A stretch of 64,000 nucleotides of DNA, taken from Agaricus subrufescens (lineage: Eukaryota > Basidiomycota > Agaricomycetes > Agaricales > Agaricaceae). The stretch lies in assembly GCA_029945375.1 (NCBI GenBank), contig CM057064.1:310001-374000 (forward strand). Reading direction: 5' to 3'. The notes below the pieces were generated by a model. It made no database searches and was not told the origin of the DNA. It saw only the letters and a list, made by a program, of their open reading frames with translations. Position 1 is the first letter of the stretch. Each line of letters begins with the position of its first letter. Shown in pieces: positions 51,711 through 61,909 of the stretch. Both the position numbers and the translations under genes were made by a program.

Positions 51711-54700
51711 ATACTCAACCTGCGAAACTAGTCCAAGTGTTTTCATTGTCATGCCTACTTCTAACAGTGAGTGTATTTCATTCTTCTGTCATGCCACTCA
51801 CCTTGACTATGGGTTAGAGGGCATATCACAGGATACCAACCCCATTCCCCCATCTGCTGCACCCTCAAGTTCTCACTGTCCTCAAAAATGGGACAAATCC
51901 TCCCAGCAGCCATTCATCAAAGAAACGAAACAGGCTGCAAAGAGGATCTGCGTCACATCTGTGCACATCAAAAATGGCTCGGTCAAGGTCAAGAATAGCA
52001 TTGCGCAGGTCCCTGACAATACTACCATGGTATCAACTAGTGCATCGATTGACTTCAGCCAGAACGATGCTGTCCTCAATGTCAACAGCCCTTTGGTGGC
52101 ATTGGACAGCCTACCCTCTGATGCATTTGCTGCAGAGGAGCAAGTGGGTGTTGAGTCTCTGTCAAAGACAAAGCATTCATGAATGAATACCACAGCTGTA
52201 AGTTGACAGCGTCTGCTGAATTGTTCCTACCACTTATTTGTCCTTCTGCTCATAGTCAAAGCTTGAAACTTGGTTGTGCCACCACGACCTCTACCTCAGC
52301 AAACTCCTCCCACAAGAGGGGCTTGGGAATGCAGGTGGTGCAACCAAATGTGTGAAATGCCACTCCTTGGGGGGGATCTATCATTGTTGTGACTGTTTCA
52401 GTTGTTCTGCCCTCCACTGTAAGGACTACGACATGGGTGGGAGAGTGTTCCTCAAGAGCTACAGTATGTACCTTTATACCACCCAATTTTTACTGTTAAA
52501 CTAACTGCTCCTTTACAGATTTCTTTTCATGCTCTTTATTGCCATTGATGTGAATTTCAAGCTCAAGAGCAAAGATAGAGGAGTAAAGGACTTCAAGTTG
52601 GATTCCGGGCATAGCTTCTATGTAGAGAACTCAAGATATACAGCCCATGTAGCAAATCAGGGAGGCCAACAAGAGGTACAGTTGTTTACTTACATTCAGG
52701 ATAACCACTAATGTTTAGAATAGATGAATGCCTGTTTGTCAGACCATAATGCCATTACACAAGCCAATCTCTCAGTTCCAGGCTACATTGTCAATGGAGT
52801 AGCACTCAGTATCTGTTCATGACATGCCCTTGTGAGGCAAAATGGTGCTGTTGATCTATCAAAGGGAGAAAAGTAAGTTCTACTTAATTCTCTTTACATA
52901 TAACTAAACTGATGAATGTACTAGATATTGCTCAATTGACTATGTTGTCCTTTCCCCACCCCTTGGGATAATGGTTTCAAATGTCTTAATTTCATATGAC
53001 ATTGGGTGTCAGTGGTCCAAAAATTTTGAAGCCTGAACATCCTCATATTCAGAAGATTTGAAGCTACCTGCAAAGACTATAGTTGACATTGGCATTCCAA
53101 GTTGGCATGCTAATGGTCATGGTGTTTCCTGCCACAATAACTACTCCCTTGCTAACATTCCTGGAGTTGGAAAGACATGTGGTGAAGATATTGAGACAGT
53201 ATGGGCAAATACAAACATCCTGGCACCAAGTACAAGAGAGATGGGTCCAGCAATGTGGCATGAAAGTTTGAATGACCATTGGAACCACTGGAATTTTCGC
53301 AAGATAATTGGTTTTTGTAAGTTTACTATTCATTTTTTAAGAATTGAATTAAGACATTTTATGTAGGTACACTTTTTGCAAAACACTTTCAGAGTGCTGT
53401 GATGATGAAACACAAGGCTCATGAAGAATTTGTGCTATTCTCTGACACTTTTCCTGTGTCAGTGCAAGAGAAATGGTCAAAAATGGTGAAAGATTGAGAA
53501 GTTAACCATTTAAAGCATCAAGGTTCAACACCAAATCCATATGGTGACCCAATCATAGGTAAGTATAGTTCTCATGATAACTTACTTAACACAATCAAAC
53601 TTATGCTAATTTCATATTAATAGAAACTACTGTCCAGGATGTCAGATCTGAACTAGCTCAGGAAGATGCTGCTGATGTAGCCAAAGGAGTTATTTTAGCC
53701 TATCCAACAAGTAAAACTGAATTCTTGGTCAAAGGTTTAGAACTTGAAGAACAGCAGTATGTTTTTTGTTAATTCAATTATGTTTAAAATATTAATTTAT
53801 CTACTAGACGTAAATTTACCATGTCTAGTCCTTCAACCACTACTGCAAATTTGCAGATCAGACACAACTCACTGATGCAACAGATATTGCAGTGGCAAGA
53901 GGTCCAACAAGCACATATGCCAAGTATTCAGTCATGTTTTGAAGAATTGACTTCAAATGATGATGATATATTCATGTTTCCAGAGAATCTTTCTCTTTGT
54001 CTATCCTCATCACTTCCCTCACATCTCCACAGTCTACCAGACATTTCTCTATTGGGGAAGAAAGAGGTTCATCTTCAAGTTGCTCAGGCTGATGAATCAT
54101 TGCAAAAGATTTGTCAATGTCAGCAAACTATCACTGGACTCAATATTTTCAAATACTTCAATGTCTCTGGTGCTGGCAACAAAGCAAATACACGAATGCA
54201 AGAGCTAGTCAATCGTTATTATGCTTGTATTCAGCTTGCTGCTGAAACATATCAAACTGCCTATAATGCAATTTGCACTCTGGAGCCTAATCACCCATCC
54301 CTCACAAGATTCCACATTCTATGCAATGAAGATATTCATGGCCCTGGTAAAGATGCTGATGAAAGTATATCAAGCCATGACTATGAGATGTCTTGGATCT
54401 GGCTTGTTAGAAAAGGTGAATCAGATAGTGGTGATGAAACTTACAATCAAACAATGTGTGCAGAGTGGTGCAGAGTGAAAGCCCGTTGTGACTGTTGGAA
54501 GGAGGAGCTCTTACTGGTGGAGGAAAAAATGCAGAGAGTGGTTACTTACTTGAGGTGGAAGGCCAACTGGTGGCTTTTACAGAAGTCAAATGGAATTGGG
54601 GGGGATCAAGTATTCAAGCAAGGTATTGATGCTTATGCTGAACGTCAAGCTTGTTTATTGCAGAGACTAGCAACAAGGTGCATTGAAAAATGGTATCCTC

Positions 54701-54861
54701 TGCTTAACAAACATGGGGTTAATCCAGCATGGGGGGAAGATGCCACTGAGACAAAGATGACAAGCAATAGAGAAAATGAGGAAGAAGAAAAGTTTGTGGA
54801 TGAGATGGAACTGGAGGATGGTCAGAACCTGTGGTTAGAGGACTTGGATAACTGGGAATAG
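51711..54861 (+). pseudogene. KDZ-superfamily transposase with CxC2-like cysteine cluster, decayed
   Basis: Exons: 51711-52197, 52256-52463, 52519-52675, 52724-52872, 52925-53326, 53367-53558, 53624-53756 and 53808-54861, mostly joining in frame. CxC2-like part: LETWLCHHDLYLSKLLPQEG, KCVKCHSLGGIYHCCDCFSC, ALHCKDYD. Catalytic core: AIDVNFKLK (D at 52547), ISYDIGCQWSKNF (D at 52998) and GVGKTCGEDIETVWANTN (E at 53184), then LAPSTREMGPAMWHESLNDH. The long C-terminal helical exon is 346 codons and intact. The usual ~200 residues between cluster and first Asp are missing and exon 2 to 3 is out of phase. Stops: TGA at 52180, 52820, 53034 and 53495. It would excise and integrate the element; this copy cannot. 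Confidence 0.88.
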
Positions 54862-54879
54862 TTAATTGTCAGTACAGTA

Positions 54880-56112
54880 TGAGAAGATACTTTCAATAGC
54901 TACAACTTGAACTATATGTCTGCCATTTTAGTTTGAAAACAGGGTTATATGTTTCAATATGCAGCTTTTTATAATGAAGATTCTAGTTGACTTATTTCAT
55001 TAAATGCCAGTGTACTATGAGAATATAATTCAATAACTACCATTTGCATGTATGCCTGCCATTTTACTTTGAAAACAGGATTATACTTTTCAATATGCAG
55101 CCATTTATAATGAAGGCTTTGTGTGACTTGTTTCATCAACTGCTAGTGGACTATGAGAATATACTTTCAATAGGTGCCAATTGCATGCATTATAGATGAA
55201 TAGTGTCCTATCACACCATATCTGAATGGATAACTTGCCATCCATCTCAAATGTGATACTCTCAGATAGGATGAAGCATACATGCTAGAGCTTGTTGCAT
55301 ATGCAAGGGATACTCACCATTTTGTTGAGGGGTCTTATCTACCATTATAGTTTGAAAACAGGATTATATTTTTCAATATGTAACCATTTATAATGAAGGC
55401 TTTGTGTGACTTATTTCATCAACTGCCAGTGGATTATGAGAATATACTTTCAATAACTGCCATTTGCATGCATGTCTGCCATTATAGTTTGAAAACAAGA
55501 TTATACTTTTCAATATGTAACCATTTGCAATGAAGGTTTTGTTTGACTTATTTCATCAACTGCCAGTGGATTATGAGAATATACTTTCAATAACTGCCAT
55601 TTGCATGCATGTCTGCCATTATAATTTGAAAACAGGATTATACTTTTCAATATGTAACCATTTGTAATGAAGGCTTTGTTTGACTCATTTCATCAACTGC
55701 CAGTGGACTATGAGAATATCCTTTCAATAACTGCCATTTGCATGCAGTCTGCCATTATAGTTTGAAAACAGGATTATACTTTTCAATATGTAACCATTTG
55801 TAATGAAGGCTTTCTTTGACTGGTTTCATCAACTGCCAGTTGACTATGAGAATATACTTTCAATAACTGCCATTTGCATGCATGTCTGCCATTATAGTTT
55901 GAAAACAGGATTATACTTTTCAATATGTAACCATTTATAATGAAACTTCTGGCTGACTCATTTCATCAACTGCCAGCATGCATGTCTGCCATTCTACTTT
56001 GAAACCAGGATGCTCTTCAATATGTAACCATTCACATTGAAAATCATCATTGTCCCATTTCATTAACTGCCAGTCCCATATGGAAATACACTGCCACTTA
56101 AATCCATGCCTG
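54880..56112 (-). repeat. ~137-bp repeat array, right arm
   Basis: Inverted counterpart of the left array: units read TTCAATATGTAACCATTT, CAACTGCCAGTGGACTATG, AGAATATACTTTCAATAAC, TGCCATTTGCATGCATG. About eight units, with an unrelated ~130-bp interruption at 55190-55330 (AGTGTCCTATCACACCATA...). The outermost unit is followed by the gypsy-2 LTR at the same base context as on the left. Confidence 0.93.
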
Positions 56113-56758
56113 TGTTAAGACTACGACCACAGAGTCAGAACTAGGCAGTTCCAATTTGGGGATAGGCATTGGCCTCAGCAACATGAAGGTGCACTGTGCC
56201 CTGCAGCGGATTCTGGATGCCTAGAGAGCGATAGTGGGATAGAATGCGAGTTGTGGAACACTTAGCGGAAGGATAGGAATTGAGAGGAAATAGAATCTAA
56301 GTCGATTTCAGACTGAGGAATAGATACAGGAATGCAGAACTTATATATGAAGGTGTACAGGAGTAAAATACAGAAAAGGAATAGTTCCGGATAATAGAAT
56401 AGGAATCAGAATAGATATATAGCAATCACATCACAATAGGAATGAGTACCGATCTGGATATAGTCGCATTGGCCATTGGAAAGTTACGACCCACGTTGCG
56501 TTGGTCGTAGAGCAACTGCGGGGCCACAACCGTAGTTCTGGAAAGGAAACTATGGCATGACCGGCCAACCACTACTGGTTCCAGGAAGCGGACTTACCAA
56601 TTAAAGGAACCTGAAAGACAATGGTCCCAAGCGGATCCCATTGAAAGGAAACTTGACAGCAGGATTCCATGGAACATACCGGAAATGGAAATGGAACATT
56701 CTAGATGGAAAAGGAAACATTGGGAATGATCAGAAAGTTCTGGAAATGGGATATAACA
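56113..56758 (-). repeat. gypsy-2 LTR, right arm
   Basis: A 646-bp LTR, TGTTAAGACTA...GGATATAACA, the inverted counterpart of 35876-36512. A TATATAAG box in minus orientation and the adjoining polypurine-like GGGGAGGATAC suggest minus orientation. The downstream gag-like start on the plus strand suggests the opposite; orientation is left open. Confidence 0.8.
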
Positions 56759-57006
56759 GTATCCTCCCCTTAAGGCCGAGCCTCGAGGCCACATCGATAA
56801 GGGAATGCGCCCGGATAAAAATAGAACTTTGTTGGGAGCGAAAATAGAAGCTGAGGATCCCAACCTTAAGGGAAGTGTGGCACGGAATGAGGCAATGGAA
56901 ATTAAAAGCGCGTTGCAATGACGAGCGGTAGATCTGGAATTGGAACATGTTGGGATGCTTATAAGAAGGGACTTGGAACAATTCGGGTTCCCCCATCCTT
57001 CTCGCC

Positions 57007-57130
57007 ATGTCCCAGCCCACCACTCCCATCGCTCCCGATTTTTCAAAGATGTCTGCTGCAGAATTCACCGCATGGGCTGCAAAGCGCGATGCTGAAGCCA
57101 CAAAGGAAAAGGCCACTGAGGGAGACACGA
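57007..57130 (+). pseudogene. Gag-like N-terminal fragment cut by gypsy-1
   Basis: ATG in good context (TCTCGCCATGTCC) opens MSQPTTPIAPDFSKMSAAEF, then TAWAAKRDAEATKEKA, and runs into the gypsy-1 LTR at 57131. The spacing of 248 bp from the gypsy-2 LTR would suit an LTR-leader-gag layout. The left-arm copy (35513-35640, minus) is similar but broken. No domain can be assigned to 41 residues, and it may be an unrelated gene start. The opposite strand is also open here. Confidence 0.4.
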
Positions 57131-58518
57131 TGTTATGGCCCCAGCCGTTTTACACGTGAAAATATACATCTAATGCGGTTAGGTGTACGTATTAAGTTTG
57201 GGAATGAACAATCGATCACCCAGTTAGAGATAATCTCAGTCGAGGACATGTGTGAAGAAAGATTGATCTAGGGGACAGTCAAGATTGCATCCGCGATTCC
57301 TAGTAGGAAAACTGTACTGCTAGGGGAAATATAATCGCGTTCAAGGACTTTAAAACGGAAGTCTCGAGGCTGAGTCTAGAGAGACTTTATTGGGAATTAT
57401 CATTGAGACTGGCTATAGGATGGCTTGAGGACTTAGCGGAATGCGGTTCCTTCAGCGGACCTTATGCTAAACTGAATCTATAACTACTACCTGCCTAATA
57501 AGGAAAGGGCTAGGAAGTAGACAACTTACACATGTCGAGACTGAATTAACCTGAAGCGAGATTGTTGGAATTGTCAGTTGAGACTCTGGATCAGGCGGAA
57601 ATAGTGATAATCTCGAAGCAACTAAAGGCGAGATAGAAGCATAGTCTAATCGAGGACATCTTATCGATGGGACAATCAGTAGGGGGATGTGCCTCAAGAG
57701 TTTCTAGACTAGGGTTTAGGGTTGGAAGCTCGTTAGCCAATGGGGAGTGGGAGATTAGGCAAGTGCAATGTTTGGTCGAGGAGACTGAATAGTCAAGACT
57801 GTTGATTGGTGGGGAAAGATGAGTTGAGGAGACTATACCCATTCAGCGCTGGATACAGACTTGGTTATTTGTTTCATAATTGTTTATTTTGTCTCAGTTT
57901 TTTATTATTGTGTATCGTATATAATTGCCAGTTGAGGACGAGGTTTGGAATTGAATCTTTGCCCAAGCGCTGTGCAAGTGAAATCAAGTTTGGTTAAACT
58001 TCACAGTGTTCTAAGCATTTCTTAAAAAGTTCTTTCTCAACTCGGAAGGACTTGTGATCTGCTCGAGAGAGTATCTTCACTGGTCTAATAGGATCGCGAT
58101 AGCATTTGGTGCTAGCTCAACTTGTCTTGCAGTCTGTCTCAAAGTGCGAAGGCAGGTCAAGGCTCTCTGAGTTTGTTGAGGCATCACCAGGGCGGACTCA
58201 CTACCCCTCCTAGATAGGTGTCTAACCCATCCTATTGAGGACAGTCATTGTGAGCTTAGCCCCTTGTCACGAAGGTTCTAATCAAAACAGCACAGGTCTG
58301 GAAGAGGTCTCTATTCAGTCAAGACTTGTTTCACATTTCTATTCTACCCCTATTTTTATTTAATACTTAATCAAGATGCTTACTTTCACTTTCTTTCTGA
58401 TTTATTCTCCCCATGAACCGCACTCGAGACTCGGTGTAATTCAAAGGGTTGCATTCACATTCGATTTTATATTTTTTTATATTTTATTTTCCACATTTAC
58501 ACCGATCTAGTCTCTTCA
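57131..58518 (+). repeat. gypsy-1 5' LTR, right copy
   Basis: A 1388-bp LTR starting TGTTATGGCCCCAGCCG and ending CTAGTCTCTTCA. It is the longest and most complete of the three gypsy-1 LTRs in the window. Confidence 0.92.
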
Positions 58519-58520
58519 TC

Positions 58521-58533
58521 TGGAGCCCACCGC
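58521..58533 (+). promoter_or_regulatory. Primer-binding site of gypsy-1, right copy
   Basis: TGGAGCCCACCGC, two bases after the LTR end. It differs from the left copy by one base and opens with TGG, as for pairing with a tRNA 3' CCA. Confidence 0.78.
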
Positions 58534-58699
58534 AAGGGGAGTTTCAGGTTGAAAGTGATTAAGTTTTTTAGAGGTTATTTTGTTTGAGCCTTTGTGATAC
58601 AGCTCGAAAGAGGTGGTCTAGGAAAGGACAAAGGACAGGAGCATAGTCTTGGAGAAAACTGGAGCAAAAAGGGAAATCAGGGAGGGCTACTTCGAACTT

Positions 58700-61600
58700 G
58701 CAGGCCTCAAGCCTCATTCCCATCCCCGAGGACCCAGATTTAGCGTTGAAGTGAGCTAGGGAAGAGAAGCAAAGAGAAAAAGGAAAGGAGAGAGAAGAGA
58801 GTCAAGGGTTAGAAGTTGAGACAGGAGTCGAGCCAGAATTTACGCGCAAAGTGTGGGGAGTTCCTACCAAGGGAGCATCAGACGATACAGAGCAGAACCC
58901 GTTTCTGGAAAGGTGATTAGAGAGTTCATTTGGAAGTTCTGATCAGTCGAGATTGGAAGTTCCGGGGGGCTTTATAATTGGATCAGCCAGTCCAAGTAGA
59001 CGTGCAGCTGTGCCTTGTATTCAAGTGCCAGTACTACCTAGGGAGGGTTTACCACTTCCTTCCGCAAGTTCCATCAGTCTCGGAGAATCACCGTTCACTC
59101 GACAGTCAGGGGGATCACCAGCTACCAGTTTAGCTTTTAATCCGCCAGCTCTGAGTTTGTACCAACAACAACTGAAAGACCTTTTTCATCCGGAGGAGTC
59201 TGCGCCCTCGGAAGTTGAAAAATTACCCACTACTCAGCCTATCTCTCCCTCGACTTCGTTCTCGAGCGCCGCAGCCAGTGTTTCAGTACCCACGGCCCCT
59301 ACAAGTTCACCTCAAGCTAAAAGAACATCGGCTCCGAGCCAGCCTTCTGTACAACCGAAACCCCCTACAAATCCACCACCACCACCAGCAAGACCGAGAA
59401 TGTCTAGAAGGGAGATGCCTGTGCCAATGACGGCTGGTGCGCCGAAATGGGAGGGTGATGTAGATGCATTACCTGATTTTATTTGGCACCTCGACCAGAC
59501 TTGTGAATCGGTCGCATTGACAGATGAGAATGAGAAGATGAAGTGGGCATTAGCCTACGTTCCACACGACATTAGAATGGAATGGCTGGCCATTCCAGAG
59601 TCTGCAGGAAGATGGAGCGACTTTAGAAAGGCACTCGACTCAGAATACCCTGAGCTTGTAGAAAAAGAAGCAGCCTCAGTGGGAGCTTTAAAGGATTTGT
59701 GTTTGAGATTCCGCATTATCACTTTGGCTGAGGAGTCATGACTATTATCTTTCAGGCGTAAATTCCAGTTCATAGCTGAAAAGTGTTTGAAGCCTCCTGC
59801 ACTTATCTCAAATAGAGAGATAGTCGAGGCGTTTGTGTCATCTCTCGACTCGACATTTAGGGACCAGCTAAATATAAGGCTAGCTCTGAATGGAACGTTG
59901 AGAAATGCTGGCTCGAATGTCCAGACTAGAAACGAGGATCTGTATGATTGGAAGGAAGTAATCTTGAAAGCTGTGGAGTTAGTAGGAAGCAAAAATCTTG
60001 TTAGGTCTAGCGACTCGACTGTCGAGAAAGCTGCCTCGAAGGCAAGGGGCTCGGCGAAGTGCGAGATGACAGCTGCGGTTCAGGGATTGGCAGATGTAGA
60101 AGCTATACATCAAGAAATGTGACAAGAGATGAATGTGATGAAGGACTTATGGATGACGCAGCAGAAGAGTTTACAGGGGAGTCTTGACTCATTGAGATTG
60201 AGTTTCACTACCCAAGGATCGAGACTGCTGGATAACTTTCCTCCACGTCCGAGACCGCCTTTCCAGAACAATTACACACCGGAAGGTCAGCAAGGATGTT
60301 TCTATTGTGGTGAGGACCATAGATGGGCAACCTGCTCTTATAAGATGCAAGATGAGAAAGATGGAAAGATTAAGATGGATGGTAACAAGATTTGGTTCTC
60401 GAATGGTGCAGCAATTCCGCGGGAGGCAGGGTTGAATATCCGAGAGTGTGTTAGGAAATTTATGCCCGCGACTGTCGCGTCCTGGATTTATGAACCAGCA
60501 GACGAGGAGCCGGATACGGGATATATAGGTCCTGCTTATGAGAATCTGCCAACTATTCTGAAAAGAGAGGAGGGGATAAATAAAAAGGATCTCAAGCTAG
60601 AAAGTTTGAAAGGGAAGATTGCTGGAATGGAGGTTCTACTGCATAAAATACCAGACATGACAGGTAGTTCTGGACAGGGAGACTCCGAGACAGTAGTCAA
60701 GGGCAAAGATGATAGCAAGGAGGCACTCTTGAGAAAGTTATCGAGTTTGCTTTCTGCCGCTAAGGAGCAGGGCTCAGTTTTTTAGGACGTCCAGTGACGA
60801 AGCTGGTCTCTGGAAAATGGGTTAGTTTCAGAGGTGTTAAGGCAACCAAGGACAATTCTAGGAAAGAGAACCCGGGAGAGAAGCAGAAAAATAAGAAGAA
60901 GGAAGTAGTCGAGGCAAAAGAGACCTCATCTACGAGAGTCAAGAAGTTTCCTTATAGGAAGGTACCAGGGTTGAAAGTGGTAGTAGAAGTGCCACCACTA
61001 CCTGCCAAGTATTTCAAGGAGAATAAAAGGGGACTGGCATATAAGCACCAGACTAAAGTCGAGGAGGGTGTGGACGTAGTGGAACTTTTATCAAGGTTTG
61101 AAGGGAATCATATAACAATCATGCAGAAGGAACTTCTGGCATTGGCCCCTCGACTGCGAGAAGCCATGAAGGGACTCATCTCGAAAAAGAGAGTACCTAC
61201 TGGTGAAGTATCAGTCATCGAGGAGGTAGTGGCAGAGGTACCGGAGTCAGTCGAGACGGAAGAGAACACTGACTCGGAAGATGAGGAAGGCGGATCCTGT
61301 AGAGTCATTGATGTAAATGTATTAATGAGTACTGGGGGATCAGTCGAGCCTAGTGGGGTCGAGGATATGTGTACAGGGAAAGACCTAGTACTGCAATTGT
61401 TGACTTGATACTCAGCAGAAGAGTCGAGGACTATGATATTTGCAATAGCAGAGCAGGATCGTCTCTCAGCAAAAGATGTAGCTGAATTGACGGTCATTCC
61501 AACACTTATTAATGGTGTCCGAGAGGAAGAGGCACTGTTAGATAGCGGGTCACAAGTTGTGATGATGTCGAGGGAGGCTGCCGCGGACTGTAAACTCAGT

Positions 61601-61909
61601 TGGGATCCGAGCCTGCAAATTAACATGCAATCGGCCAACGGGCAGGTGTCTTGGACGTGTGGTCTAGCCAAGAATGTGCCGTTTACCTTAGGGGATCTCA
61701 CAGTACAGCTCCAGGTGCATGTAGTCGAGAAGGCACTGTATAGAGTCTTACTGGGTCGTCCTTTTGACTTGGTTACAGCGAGCGAGGTCGTAAATCATCA
61801 AGACGGAAGACAGTATCTTAATTTGAAAAACCCCGAGACTAAAGCCTCGACATGTATTCCGACTTATGGTCAAGGACAACTTCCCTCTCGGCTGGCAGTA
61901 AATTTTTAA
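58700..61909 (+). pseudogene. gypsy-1 gag and protease, right copy
   Basis: Coding similarity begins near 58700 (ATSNLQASSLIPIPEDPDLA). Gag: EVPGGFIIGSASPSRRAA, TAGAPKWEGDVDALPDFIW, VPHDIRMEWLAIPES. Zinc knuckle CFYCGEDHRWATC at about 60298-60340. After a charged spacer comes protease: PTLINGVREEEALLDSGSQV near 61520-61560, RVLLGRPFDLVTASEVV near 61750, ending RLAVNF at TAA 61907-61909. TGA codons at 59739, 60120 and 61406 match CGA in the left copy. Two single-base insertions near 60785 and 60825 shift the frame by two. Gag coats RNA; the protease matures the polyprotein. Confidence 0.88.

Noticed and set aside
51882..52193. Minus-strand ORF opposite the transposase N-terminal exon
   Set aside because: It is the antisense shadow of an exon that joins in frame to the CxC2 exon through a consensus intron.
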